From NCBI RefSeq assembly GCF_017939705.1, contig NZ_JAGKSQ010000001.1, forward strand, positions 248,001-312,000: a DNA stretch of 64,000 bases, given 5' to 3'. Every line of letters begins with the position of its first letter. Position 1 is the stretch's first letter. The translations under genes and the position numbers were made by a program. This document shows positions 55,465 to 64,000 of this stretch, one piece after another. This DNA is from Halalkalibacter suaedae (lineage in GTDB: Bacteria; Bacillota; Bacilli; Bacillales; Bacillaceae_D). The notes under the pieces were generated by a model. The model ran no database searches. It saw nothing but the letters and a program-made list of their open reading frames with translations, and was not told the origin of the DNA.

Positions 55465-57689
55465 TCTTTGTTCCAATCACTAACAACCACTTGGTTTTTC
55501 CCTGTTTCTTTTGCTCTGTATAATGCTTGATCCGCCTCTTTGAATAAATGATCTAACGACGGTGGGTTTTTATATGCACTCCAATGTGAAACCCCTATAG
55601 AGACTGTAACCCTTGGACTTGTTTCAATTGCTACCGTTTGAACAATTCGTTCAGCTATGGTGATCGCGATGCTTAGTTCAACCCTCGGAAGATAAATGGC
55701 TAATTCTTCTCCACCCCATCTGGCAGCAATATCATCGGTACGAATATTTTTTTTCATTACATTTGCAACTTGAATAATAATATCATCACCGACTTGATGA
55801 CCAAATGTATCATTAATTAGCTTGAAATTATCGATATCTAAAAGTAAAAAAGCACCTTGTCCATCCTTGTACATAGAATCTTGAATTCGCTCGTCAAGGT
55901 GACTACGGGAATATAATTTCGTTAGATGATCCGTGATGACTAATCTCTCGAGCTCCTCATGAAGCATTGAATTTGTAAAAGCTAATGTCGAATGGTGGAC
56001 CAACGATTGCAAAAGTTTAAAATTTTCAAAAGTAAAATAATAAGGAAGTCGATGAACAGCCAACACCATTCCTTTTAATTCATTACTTTGTATCATTGGT
56101 ACGACCAGCATCGACTTATACTCAGTCAAATATTGCTTTTCTTGACTTTCTAAATCACCAAAATAGATCGGATCTTTTTCACGCTTCATTTTGGTGATTA
56201 ACGAATCAAGTTTCACTTGTGTGTCCTCTTTCAAGAATAGCTCTGTACTACCTTCTAATACAGTCGATTCTCCCTTTGGATGAAACATAATAAATCCTAC
56301 ATGCTCCGCACCAAATGACTCAATAATTTGTTGAACCATGAAGTTAATCGTATCAGCTAATCTCAAGTTTAAATTTAACTGATGAGACGTCTCATTAATT
56401 AGTTGCAAATCATGAATTAAGTTACGCGATTGTTGATATAGTTCCGCATTCTCCAGTGCATTCCCACCAGTGTCTGCCAACATCTGAATAAAATCAATTT
56501 CTGACCTTGGTAATATCACTGTCTGAGAAGACTTAATTTCCATGACCCCATAGACGCCCTGCTTTCCTCTTAAAGGAACATATAGCGTCATTCGTTCACC
56601 CGTTTGATCAATTTGAATATCCCCTGTTAAATATGCATGTTCTACAATCTTATTCCCAGTTTCTTCACCGTAAGTAAGCGGCTTCGTCGGGATATCAGCT
56701 TTTACCTTCCACTCCTGTGAAAGCAGGAGGTGGACGAGAAAACTAGGATATGCTGTATGAAGAGCATCGATAATCTCACCAAGTATCTCTTCAATATTCA
56801 TCGTCGAATGAAACTTCTTCGTAACTTGCATTAGAATATTTCTACGTTTGGTTTTCTTGTTTTCTTGCTCTAGAATATAACCCTTTTTGAAAAGAGGAAG
56901 CAGTTCATTGAACCAATGACTATAACTGTTCCTCGCTGCTAAAATTTCACCTTTGTCTTCGAACAAGAAGAAACAGGCGGCAACTAATTCATCCTCAACA
57001 AAAATTGGACAGCCTAAACAATGAGTCGCAATCTCACCAAATAATGATTCGCCATGAACGACTCGTAATTGTTCCTTCATATTATCGTCAAATAAAAGCA
57101 GGAGATCAGTATGATTTATTCTTCGCTGCAAGTCACCCTTTAAGCTAATGAAGCAATCATCATGTTTTTCGAAAATTAATAGTTTGTTTTTCCTTTGACA
57201 ATGCTTTTGATAGCAGGAAGCAAACGCCTTTGTTAACACAGAAAATTCAATTTCAAAATTAGCTTTAATTAGCAGATCTTTAAAATGAATCCCTTCGCCT
57301 TCTTCAATAAAAGCTACGAAGCCAACAACTAAACCTTTTAGAAATGCACGTAACTCTATTTCTGATTGGGATGTCGAGTCAAAAATCATTCCTAAATATA
57401 ATTGGTTTTCGCCATCATACCCACTAAAAGGTACCGCAATTTGCGTGTAATCATTGAATTTATTGACTAAAGGATTGTTTTGAAAAACTCTCTCAAAAAA
57501 TTGGATAGGCTCAATCATCCTATCAGGGATATCGCCTAACCTATGCATAGTAAAAATACGATTAGTAGAGGCAATAAAAATAACAGTCTGTTTAAAAGAA
57601 GGCGTGTGAACATCTATATCCGAAACTAGTTCTTTTAAGTAAGAACTATACTTTTGCAAACGACTCTCGAAAAATGTAAGTTTATCCAT
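55443..57689 (-). CDS. dgcP: GAF-GGDEF diguanylate cyclase (DgcP/YtrP)
   Basis: Predicted to make cyclic di-GMP. ATG 57689 (MDKLTFFESRLQKY, 748 aa) follows GGTGG; GTG codons just upstream are possible. The first 580 residues contain GAF-like sensory domains (around 300-420 and 430-570). The C-terminal GGDEF domain has DIDNFKLINDTFGH, active-site GGEEL (A-site slightly varied), and an RTDD inhibitory I-site five residues before it. No membrane segment is obvious, so it is probably cytoplasmic. Position next to ytsP and rpsD matches B. subtilis ytrP. Confidence 0.9.
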   Translation of the reverse strand: MDKLTFFESRLQKYSSYLKELVSDIDVHTPSFKQTVIFIASTNRIFTMHRLGDIPDRMIEPIQFFERVFQNNPLVNKFNDYTQIAVPFSGYDGENQLYLGMIFDSTSQSEIELRAFLKGLVVGFVAFIEEGEGIHFKDLLIKANFEIEFSVLTKAFASCYQKHCQRKNKLLIFEKHDDCFISLKGDLQRRINHTDLLLLFDDNMKEQLRVVHGESLFGEIATHCLGCPIFVEDELVAACFFLFEDKGEILAARNSYSHWFNELLPLFKKGYILEQENKKTKRRNILMQVTKKFHSTMNIEEILGEIIDALHTAYPSFLVHLLLSQEWKVKADIPTKPLTYGEETGNKIVEHAYLTGDIQIDQTGERMTLYVPLRGKQGVYGVMEIKSSQTVILPRSEIDFIQMLADTGGNALENAELYQQSRNLIHDLQLINETSHQLNLNLRLADTINFMVQQIIESFGAEHVGFIMFHPKGESTVLEGSTELFLKEDTQVKLDSLITKMKREKDPIYFGDLESQEKQYLTEYKSMLVVPMIQSNELKGMVLAVHRLPYYFTFENFKLLQSLVHHSTLAFTNSMLHEELERLVITDHLTKLYSRSHLDERIQDSMYKDGQGAFLLLDIDNFKLINDTFGHQVGDDIIIQVANVMKKNIRTDDIAARWGGEELAIYLPRVELSIAITIAERIVQTVAIETSPRVTVSIGVSHWSAYKNPPSLDHLFKEADQALYRAKETGKNQVVVSDWNKEKGMEGV

Positions 57690-57926
57690 TAATTCCACCA
57701 CCACACACTTCTTTATGAATAGTCTAAAGGTCCCTTAGCATTCTCTCACTCTTCTTGTTTTATCTCTGTTACTGAAAGAAAATCCAGTCTTGAAGCTCTT
57801 TTCTATAATAAAATCAATATAGGTCTTTGTACATCAATTATAAAACAACTTTTTCCATTTTACTATGAATGATCCTCGCTATTTCAATCTTCTAAGTCAC
57901 CTTACACTATATGTATACATCTTGTG

Positions 57927-58150
57927 TTGACTTTATCCTTATTCATTCGTATAATGGAATTTGTGTGAAATAAGACAGCCAACGTAAACATTCTTTGGTT
58001 TCATTTTGTTCCTCGACTGCGGCTGAATCAATCGAGGTGCATCACGTAACTTCAGCTGTCGAAGCGAAGATGCATGAAGGCGAAATGATCTTAGTTTGAG
58101 ATTACAGGTTGTTATTTTGCAACAACAAAATAACAAGGAGGAGTCAAATT
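57927..58150 (+). promoter_or_regulatory. rpsD promoter and S4-binding leader
   Basis: TTGACT (57927-57932), 17-nt spacer, TATAAT (57950-57955): a strong sigma-A promoter. A leader of about 190 nt follows with complementary segments (CTCGAC...TCGAGG; TTCAGCTGTCGAAG; GTTATTTTG-CAACAA-CAAAATAAC at 58108-58133) ending at the AAGGAGGAG site. The rpsD leader of B. subtilis is a known S4-bound autoregulatory RNA; this one occupies the same place. The 57690-57926 stretch shows nothing clear. Confidence 0.75.
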
Positions 58151-58753
58151 ATGGCTCGTTATACAGGTCCATCTTGGAAATTATCTCGTCGTTTAGGAAT
58201 CTCTCTAAGCGGTACTGGTAAAGAATTAGCAAAGCGTCCGTATGCTCCAGGGCAACACGGTCCAAACCAACGTAAAAAACTTTCAGAATATGGTTTACAA
58301 CTTCAAGAAAAGCAAAAGCTTCGTCACATGTACGGTGTGAATGAGCGTCAGTTCCGCAACATCTTTGATGCTGCTGGTAAAATGAACGGAATTCACGGTG
58401 AAAACTTCATGCTTTTACTTGAGTCTCGTTTAGATAACTTAGTTTACCGCATGGGTCTTGCTCGTACTCGTCGTGCAGCTCGCCAACTTGTAAACCATGG
58501 TCATATCACAGTAGATGGTGGACGTGTTGATATTCCATCATATCGCGTGAAGCCAGGACAAGTTATTGCAGTTCGTGAAAAGTCACGTAACCTAGATATC
58601 ATTAAAGAATCTCTTGAAGGAAATGACTTCGTTCCTGCTTATGTAACATTCGATGCAGAAGCACTTCAAGGAACTTATACTCGTTTACCAGAACGTGCTG
58701 AGCTACCTGCTGAAATTACAGAAGCTCTTATCGTCGAGTTCTACTCTCGTTAA
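58151..58753 (+). CDS. rpsD: 30S ribosomal protein S4
   Basis: Primary 16S rRNA-binding protein and, in Bacillus, regulator of its own gene. ATG 58151 ([16 protein letters not shown], 200 aa) follows AAGGAGGAG; the earlier ATG at 58109 is in the leader. It has the S4 domain ([23 protein letters not shown] in parts, [10 protein letters not shown]) and high codon bias. No zinc-binding cysteines are present (no CxxC motif). It stands alone, with its own terminator. Confidence 0.98.
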   Translation: MARYTGPSWKLSRRLGISLSGTGKELAKRPYAPGQHGPNQRKKLSEYGLQLQEKQKLRHMYGVNERQFRNIFDAAGKMNGIHGENFMLLLESRLDNLVYRMGLARTRRAARQLVNHGHITVDGGRVDIPSYRVKPGQVIAVREKSRNLDIIKESLEGNDFVPAYVTFDAEALQGTYTRLPERAELPAEITEALIVEFYSR

Positions 58754-58761
58754 TAAGAAGA

Positions 58762-58790
58762 AAACCAGTCCAATGGACTGGTTTTTCTTT
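58762..58790 (+). terminator. rpsD terminator
   Basis: AAACCAGTCCAATGGACTGGTTTTTCTTT: 10-bp stem with T run. Confidence 0.92.
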
Positions 58791-58798
58791 GTTCCAAA

Positions 58799-59050
58799 AT
58801 AAAAGAGACTGAGACATAACTAAAGTGTCTAACTGAAATATCGAACAAAGCAATTACGTAGCGGATGAAATATACGTAGACTCCTGCGGGATGAAAAAGC
58901 CAAAGGTGAGACCCCACAGGCCTAGCGTGATGCGGCTCACCGGCTTCCCGCGGAAAGCGAAGTATATTTCAGGAGCTGTTTACGTCCGCCAACTATCTTT
59001 GTTCGGATTTTCTATTAGTTAAATCACTTTTGTCCCAGTATCTCTTTTAT
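58799..59050 (+). repeat. Dispersed repeat family A, copy A4
   Basis: Orientation as A1. The ends ATAAAAGAGACTGAGACA and TGTCCCAGTATCTCTTTTAT are inverted over about 18 positions (one mismatch, one 2-nt gap) and again differ from A2 and A3. The right arm runs into the last bases of tyrS, where it may serve as that gene's terminator. Confidence 0.85.
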
Positions 59051-60288
59051 TTTTTTAATTTAATGAATTTTCTTTTCCCTACTTGAATAATCATTCCATC
59101 TTCTATCTCAACTTGCAACTGAACATCCTCTACCTTCTCTTCATTCAGTTTCACTCCACCATTTTGCACCATTCGTCTCGCTTCTCCTTTAGAACTTAGC
59201 ATATTTAGTTCAACTAGAAGATCGACAATCCAAATCGGTGATTCACCATTCCAAGTTACCTCTGGAATATCTGTAGGAAGTGAGCGTTTTTGGAATACCG
59301 TCTGGAAATATTCTTTTGCTTCCTTAGCAGCTTGTTCACCATGATACATTTCAACTAGCTTAGCACCAAGATTCATTTTGGCATCTCTCGGATGAATGCT
59401 ACCATCCTCCAGTCCTTGTTCAAGCTTCTCAATCTCTTCCATTGGAGTATCTGTCGCTAATTTATAGTATTTAACCATAAGTTCATCCGGAATCGACATT
59501 GACTTACCAAAGATTTCGTTCGGCGCTTCATCAATTCCAATATAATTTCCTAATGACTTAGACATCTTTCTTTCACCATCAAGACCTTCAATTAAAGGAA
59601 GCGTTAATGCCACCTGCTTTTCTTTTCCATATGCATCTTGAAGATGTCTACCCATTAATAGATTAAATTTCTGATCTGTACCACCTACTTCAACATCACA
59701 TTCTAATGCAACCGAATCATATCCTTGCATAAGCGGATAGAAGAACTCATGAACCGAAATAGGCTGTCCCGATTTATAACGCTTTTCGAAATCATCTCTT
59801 TCAAGCATACGAGCAACAGTCATATTCGCTGAGAGCTTCACAACATCTTCAAAATTCAATGGTTTAAGCCATTCAGAGTTGTAGTAAATTTTAACTTTAT
59901 CCATATCAAGTACTTTTCCATATTGCTCAACATAGGTCTCAGCATTTTTCTTTACTTCTTCATCCGTTAATTGCTTACGTGTTTCAGATTTGCCTGTTGG
60001 GTCGCCAATTCTACCTGTGAAATCGCCAATAAGCATTTGAATCTCATGACCTAATTCTTGAAACTGCCGTAACTTATGTAGGGGCACCGTATGACCGATA
60101 TGAACGTCTGGAGCAGAAGGATCCATTCCCAACTTGATTTTAAGTGGTTTCCCTGTCAAAACAGACTTAGTAATCTTCTTGCGGAAATCGTCTTCTGGAA
60201 TAATTTCAACTACTCCTCTTTTCAAGTGAGCAAGTTGTCTTTCTACTTCCGCTTGTTGTTCAGTAGTTAATACCTTTTCCTGTTCCAT
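59047..60288 (-). CDS. tyrZ: Tyrosyl-tRNA synthetase, TyrZ (KMSKS) type
   Basis: Charges tRNA-Tyr. Class I core with HIGH at residues 63-66 ([10 protein letters not shown]) and KMSKS in [13 protein letters not shown]-terminal S4 domain ([20 protein letters not shown]). The intact KMSKS marks it as the TyrZ/TyrS2 subfamily rather than TyrS, which has KFGKT. Of three close starts (TTG 60297, ATG 60294, ATG 60288) I prefer 60288 (MEQEKVLT), 10 nt after AGGAGG; 60294 is possible. It occupies the usual tyrS place between rpsD and acsA and is controlled by a Tyr T-box. Confidence 0.92.
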   Translation of the reverse strand: MEQEKVLTTEQQAEVERQLAHLKRGVVEIIPEDDFRKKITKSVLTGKPLKIKLGMDPSAPDVHIGHTVPLHKLRQFQELGHEIQMLIGDFTGRIGDPTGKSETRKQLTDEEVKKNAETYVEQYGKVLDMDKVKIYYNSEWLKPLNFEDVVKLSANMTVARMLERDDFEKRYKSGQPISVHEFFYPLMQGYDSVALECDVEVGGTDQKFNLLMGRHLQDAYGKEKQVALTLPLIEGLDGERKMSKSLGNYIGIDEAPNEIFGKSMSIPDELMVKYYKLATDTPMEEIEKLEQGLEDGSIHPRDAKMNLGAKLVEMYHGEQAAKEAKEYFQTVFQKRSLPTDIPEVTWNGESPIWIVDLLVELNMLSSKGEARRMVQNGGVKLNEEKVEDVQLQVEIEDGMIIQVGKRKFIKLKK

Positions 60289-60305
60289 TATCATCAATCC
60301 TCCTA

Positions 60306-60545
60306 TAAAATAAAAAAAGACCCCTCCCTATAAAAGGGACGAGGACCTCGCGTTACCACCCTTGTTGAAGAAAAGAGAATAATCTTTTCAACCACTTAAT
60401 TACGATAACGGTATTGACCGTTCTTCTCAAATAAAAGAAAAGCTCCAGGCTGTAATTCATCCATATCCTATGCACTGATTCACACCACCATCAGCTCTCT
60501 AAAGCAGGGAAGACAGGATTACTTCGACCATTCAACGCTTATTAT
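60306..60545 (-). promoter_or_regulatory. T-box riboswitch (tyrosine) upstream of the tyrosyl-tRNA synthetase
   Basis: Minus-strand leader of about 240 nt. Stem I ends around GAATTACAGCC with specifier TAC (Tyr) at 60454-60452. The T-box core GGGTGGTAACGCG is at about 60362-60348, followed by the terminator stem GGTCCTCGTCCC...GGGAGGGGTC and TTTTTTT. Uncharged tRNA-Tyr pairing with TGGT would favour antitermination. A TTGACA at 60594-60589 may be the -35. Confidence 0.93.
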
Positions 60546-60644
60546 ATTCAGTTCCAATGCTTTCTTTTTATCATATTCATTTAGATGTTGTCAATATTAC
60601 AATTTTCAAATACAAAAAATTCCATTCCCGCCTTCGACAGCGTG

Positions 60645-60653
60645 TGATATAAT
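60645..60653 (+). promoter_or_regulatory. Extended -10 promoter of the PBP gene
   Basis: TGATATAAT (TGn plus TATAAT) lies 29 nt before the ATG; no good -35 is visible. It is back-to-back with the T-box promoter. Confidence 0.55.
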
Positions 60654-60682
60654 ATATGAGGAAATTAGGAGGTATATAATAT

Positions 60683-63532
60683 ATGAAGAAATATAGCTCG
60701 ATTGTCATAGAAAAAGTTAGAATGGTATCGAAAAAGCTATACATTAGAAACATATTTCTATCAATAGGAATTACATATCAAGTATTCTGGAATCTATTTT
60801 TAATTGGTCTTGTACTTGGTTGTATGTTTGTATTCTTTCTTGGTGGTACTGCTGCCGGCTATTTTGCATCTCTAGTAAAAGATGAACCTCTTCGTTCTGC
60901 CGAAGAAATGAAATTAGCTATCTATGACTACGAGGAAACGAGTCAAGTCTTTTTTGCTAACAACGTTTTTCTTGGTGAACTTCCTTCAGACATTGAACGC
61001 CATCAGATTTCATTAGATCAAATCTCAGACCATGTTAAAGATGCCCTTATTGCAACGGAAGATGAATACTTTTATGAGCATGATGGAGTCGTCCCAAAAG
61101 CAATTATGCGAGCAACTTTTCAAGAGATTGCAAACTCCTCTTTACAAACAGGTGGGAGTACATTAACTCAACAATTAATTAAAAACCAAATTTTAACTAG
61201 CGAAGTTTCATTTGACCGAAAAGCAAAAGAAATTCTCCTCGCAATGCGGATAGAGAATTTTCTCGAGAAGGATGAAATACTTGAAGCTTATTTAAACATC
61301 GTTCCATTCGGTAGAAATGCTTCTGGTCGTCAAATTGCTGGTATTCAAGCTGCTGCCCAAGGAATATTCGGAGTAGATGCTAGTGAGCTATCGATACCTC
61401 AAGCAGCTTATATTGCTGGTTTACCACAAAGTCCCTTTGGCTACACTCCTTTTCTAGGTGATGGGACTGTTAAAGAAAATCTTGAACCTAGTATTAATCG
61501 TATGAATATCGTACTTTCTCGAATGCATGAAGCCGGTTTTATCACAGAAGAGCAGCTAGAAGAAGCACGTTCGTATGACGTTCGAGCAAACTTCACAACG
61601 GCATCTGCTGCACCAATTGAACAATTCCCTTACTTGACATATGAAGTATTGGATAGAGCCGCAGATATACTAATTGAACAAGAAATAAAGAAAAACAATA
61701 TTAATCTAGAAGAATTATCAAATGAAGAGCAAGTTGAAGTTCTGCAGAGTTATAGGGAACAAGCAGAGAAGAAGCTCAGGGGTAATGGTTACCGGATTCA
61801 TACAACAATAGACAAAGATATCTATTTATCTATGCAGGAATCGATTCAAGACACTAATTTGTTTGGAAGAACAAAAAATGGAGAACAGGAGCAAGTTGGA
61901 GCTGTTTTAATTGAAAATAGTACTGGAGCAATTAAAGGCTTTGTTGGAGGTCGAGAAGAAGGTGGCGATGACCACTATAACCATGCTACACAAGCTAGAA
62001 GACCTAATGCCTCCACAATGAAACCACTCCTTGCTTACGCACCAGCAATGGAAATTGGAGCTGTCCAACCAGGCATTGTAGTTCCAGATACAGAAGAATT
62101 TTATGCTAGTGGCAAAGAAATAAATAACTTTGATTTCCGTCATTTAGGACTTTTATCAGTTAGAGAATCATTAGCTAGATCACGTAACGTTCCAGCTATT
62201 AGATCCTACAAAAAGGTTCCTTATGAACAAGCTAGAAATACATTATTGCAGTTAGGCTTTTCAATTCCTTCAGATGCTCCCTATGAGTCCTCTGCTCTAG
62301 GTGCATTAGATGTAACAGTTGAACAGAATACAAATGCCTATGCTACGTTTGCAAATAATGGTACCTTTGTTCAATCGTATATGATTGAACGGATCGAAAC
62401 AACCGATGGTGAAATTGTCTATGAAAATGAGCCGATTACACGAGAAGTCTTTTCGCCACAAACATCGTATCTGATGATAGATATGATGAGAGATGTTTTA
62501 CGCGGAGTAGGAACAGCCTCTTCCGTACCAGGAAGACTCTCTTTCTCTGCTGATTGGGCTGGAAAAACAGGAACATCTCAGGATTCAAAAGATTCATGGT
62601 TTGTTGGAACTAATCCTAATGTGACACTTGGTGTCTGGATTGGGTATGATGATCAACAAGAAATCGAAGGTAATTCAGGATCACGCACACAACAAATTTG
62701 GGCAAATTTAGCTAATTCAGCCTATTCAATCTATCCAGAATTAATGGCACCGACTAACAGATTCGAAGTCCCAAGCGGTATTGTAAGCAGGTCAATTTGT
62801 AGTTTAACTGGACTTCTACCATCAAGAATTTGTCAAGAAGCTGGATTAGTTACAACAGATCTATTTAATGCGAAATTTGTACCACAAAAAACAGATGATA
62901 GCTTAGAAAATACTAGATATGTCACAATAAACGGGGTAAATTATTTAGCATTAGATTCGACCCCAGTTGAATTTACCGAAGAAGGTGTAATGATTTCTGA
63001 AGATTTCTGGGATATTGATGACATAGGAGATTATTTACCAGACTCAATGAAAAGCTTAGTGACTGGAACGAAAGCAACTCCTAATAATGGTAGAGCTCCA
63101 GGTAGTGTTAACAATGTATCAATTAGTGGTCAAACCTTAACCTGGTCTACTCATCCAGATAACGATATAGTCGGCTATAAAGTATATAGGGCAGAAAATG
63201 GATCAACTAATTACCAACTAATTTCAAATGTAGTAGGAAATGAAACGACTAGCTTTACTATTCGTGGAAGTGCGTATTCCTATTATGTTACTGCTGTCGA
63301 TTCTGCTGGTAGAGAATCTAGTCGGTCCGCACTAGCCGAGGGCACAGATTACGTACCTCAAATAATAGTGCCAGAGCCTGAACCTAAGCCAAAGCCTGAA
63401 CCTGAACCTACTGATGATGAAACACCTGAAAATGATGGTGATAATAGTGGGGAAGAAAATGAAAACGATGAAGGAAATGGAAACAGTAGTGGTAACGATA
63501 ATGATAATGATGACAACCCTGTAGACAATTGA
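60683..63532 (+). CDS. Class A penicillin-binding protein (PBP1A family) with FN3 domain
   Basis: Bifunctional peptidoglycan glycosyltransferase/transpeptidase. 949 residues; AGGAGG before the ATG. A cytoplasmic N-terminus and one membrane helix (about 35-60), a GT51 domain (catalytic E126 in TEDEYFYEHDG, GGSTLTQQLIKN), then the transpeptidase with S444-x-x-K (NASTMKP), S500-R-N and K628-T-G-T. A fibronectin type III domain follows (about 800-890) and an acidic, Pro/Asn/Glu-rich tail. All catalytic residues are present. Its B. subtilis counterpart is uncertain, so I give no symbol. Confidence 0.92.
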   Translation: MKKYSSIVIEKVRMVSKKLYIRNIFLSIGITYQVFWNLFLIGLVLGCMFVFFLGGTAAGYFASLVKDEPLRSAEEMKLAIYDYEETSQVFFANNVFLGELPSDIERHQISLDQISDHVKDALIATEDEYFYEHDGVVPKAIMRATFQEIANSSLQTGGSTLTQQLIKNQILTSEVSFDRKAKEILLAMRIENFLEKDEILEAYLNIVPFGRNASGRQIAGIQAAAQGIFGVDASELSIPQAAYIAGLPQSPFGYTPFLGDGTVKENLEPSINRMNIVLSRMHEAGFITEEQLEEARSYDVRANFTTASAAPIEQFPYLTYEVLDRAADILIEQEIKKNNINLEELSNEEQVEVLQSYREQAEKKLRGNGYRIHTTIDKDIYLSMQESIQDTNLFGRTKNGEQEQVGAVLIENSTGAIKGFVGGREEGGDDHYNHATQARRPNASTMKPLLAYAPAMEIGAVQPGIVVPDTEEFYASGKEINNFDFRHLGLLSVRESLARSRNVPAIRSYKKVPYEQARNTLLQLGFSIPSDAPYESSALGALDVTVEQNTNAYATFANNGTFVQSYMIERIETTDGEIVYENEPITREVFSPQTSYLMIDMMRDVLRGVGTASSVPGRLSFSADWAGKTGTSQDSKDSWFVGTNPNVTLGVWIGYDDQQEIEGNSGSRTQQIWANLANSAYSIYPELMAPTNRFEVPSGIVSRSICSLTGLLPSRICQEAGLVTTDLFNAKFVPQKTDDSLENTRYVTINGVNYLALDSTPVEFTEEGVMISEDFWDIDDIGDYLPDSMKSLVTGTKATPNNGRAPGSVNNVSISGQTLTWSTHPDNDIVGYKVYRAENGSTNYQLISNVVGNETTSFTIRGSAYSYYVTAVDSAGRESSRSALAEGTDYVPQIIVPEPEPKPKPEPEPTDDETPENDGDNSGEENENDEGNGNSSGNDNDNDDNPVDN

Positions 63533-63540
63533 TAGTAAGG

Positions 63541-63577
63541 GAAACGCTCAGTCGGAAAAACCCGCTGAGCGTTTCTT
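63541..63577 (+). terminator. Terminator after the PBP gene
   Basis: AAACGCTCAG-TCGGAAAAACCCG-CTGAGCGTTTCTT: 10-bp perfect stem, weak T run. Confidence 0.75.
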
Positions 63578-63638
63578 ATGGTCTTCTCTAATCAATGTGC
63601 CAATGTAAATTCTTTGACTTCTTATCAAACAATAATAA

Positions 63639-63690
63639 ACAGAGGTCAGGACATAACTAAAGTGTCTAACCGAAATACTGAACTTTTATT
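63639..63690 (+). repeat. Dispersed repeat family A, remnant A5
   Basis: GAGGTCAGGACATAACTAAAGTGTCTAACCGAAATACTGAAC matches the left end of A4 (GACATAACTAAAGTGTCTAACTGAAAT) in two blocks, then stops before the GC-rich core. TTCCAGCCTC follows at once and may be what is left of the right end. Confidence 0.65.
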
Positions 63691-63736
63691 CCAGCCTCGC
63701 TAAACTGTTTTTTCTTTTAAGAGTTGTATTGAAACT

Positions 63737-63771
63737 AAACCCCTCTCTAATAATTTTGAGAGGGGTTTAAA
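63737..63771 (-). terminator. Terminator after acsA
   Basis: TTAAACCCCTCTC-AAAATTATTA-GAGAGGGGTTTAG on the minus strand: 13-bp stem. Confidence 0.85.
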
Positions 63772-63786
63772 ATATTCAAGTATTCT

Positions 63787-64000
63787 TTAATCTTCCATCG
63801 TAGACAAATCACCTGTTGGTAGATCTAATTCCCATGCCTTTAACACTCGTCTCATAATTTTTCCACTACGCGTCTTAGGTAACTTCTTTCGAAATTCGAT
63901 TTCTCTAGGTGCTGCATGGGCTGCAAGACCACTTTTCACAAATGAACGAATTTCTTCTTCAAGCTCATTGGACATTTCGTATCCATCTCTTAATGCGATA
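63787..64000 (-). CDS. acsA: Acetyl-CoA synthetase, C-terminal end (runs off the window)
   Basis: Activates acetate to acetyl-CoA through acetyl-AMP. Only the last 70 residues or so are present: open frame to the window edge reading ALRDGYEMSNELEEEI, then AHAAPREIEF and LPKTRSGKIMRRVLKAWE, the conserved A10 motif with the Lys (in SGKIMRR) that AcuA acetylates in B. subtilis. Stop TAA/ATT region at 63787. Gene order tyrS-acsA matches B. subtilis, with a PBP gene inserted. Confidence 0.93.
   Translation of the reverse strand, partial: IALRDGYEMSNELEEEIRSFVKSGLAAHAAPREIEFRKKLPKTRSGKIMRRVLKAWELDLPTGDLSTMED

Overview
The window is a 64 kb chromosomal segment of a low-GC, endospore-forming Firmicute of the Bacillaceae. 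Gene content and order follow the Bacillus subtilis dnaB-polA-phoPR-citZ-pyk-accDA-dnaE-argGH-ackA-sppA-thiI-ezrA-rpsD-tyrS-acsA region almost gene for gene. Sporulation genes (an alpha/beta SASP with a sigma-G type promoter, ytaF, ytrH/ytrI, ytfJ/gerW) confirm a spore former. The dispersed GC-rich palindromic elements resemble those I know from alkaliphilic and halotolerant Bacillus relatives, but this is only a guess at the lineage. Nearly all genes lie on the minus strand. I see no prophage, transposase, CRISPR array, rRNA or tRNA.

Layout from left to right. 1-7.8 kb: replication and repair (dnaB fragment, nrdR, speD, coaE, ytaF, mutM, polA); gapB, which sits between coaE and speD in B. 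subtilis, is absent. 7.9-12.9 kb: an hflK-hflC pair inserted between polA and phoPR, with a possible PhoP-controlled small RNA beside phoR. 13-20 kb: central carbon metabolism (citZ-icd-mdh; pyk-pfkA; fxsA). 20-26 kb: accD-accA behind a FadR-type GntR regulator, then dnaE. 26-31 kb: ytrH-ytrI, nrnA, ytpI, ytoI, ytkL. 31-32 kb: a 1.2 kb gene-free stretch with a 21-bp periodic repeat array inside a tandem duplication of about 328 bp. 32-37 kb: an M24 peptidase, a small secreted protein, ytkK, a 49-codon gene and argG-argH. 37.6-43.8 kb: an EcsC-like/YhaM-like pair, ackA, ytxK, tpx, ytfJ, ytfI. 43.9-51.3 kb: yteJ, sppA, NAD kinase, ytcJ, SASP, thiI and its cysteine desulfurase. 51.4-64 kb: ezrA, hisJ, refZ, ytsP, a GAF-GGDEF cyclase, rpsD, a TyrZ-type tyrosyl-tRNA synthetase with a T-box, a class A PBP and the end of acsA.

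The genes are mostly housekeeping; the less expected material is between them. Two dispersed repeat families occur: family A (four long copies plus a remnant), whose terminal inverted arms differ between copies but match within a copy, and family B (three copies), with a compensated hairpin. Other regulatory DNA includes a FadR-type operator before the regulator-accDA unit, a citZ promoter enclosed by a 13-bp inverted repeat, ARG boxes before argG, an S4 leader before rpsD and a Tyr T-box. Comparisons with B. subtilis and family motifs are from memory; no database search was run.
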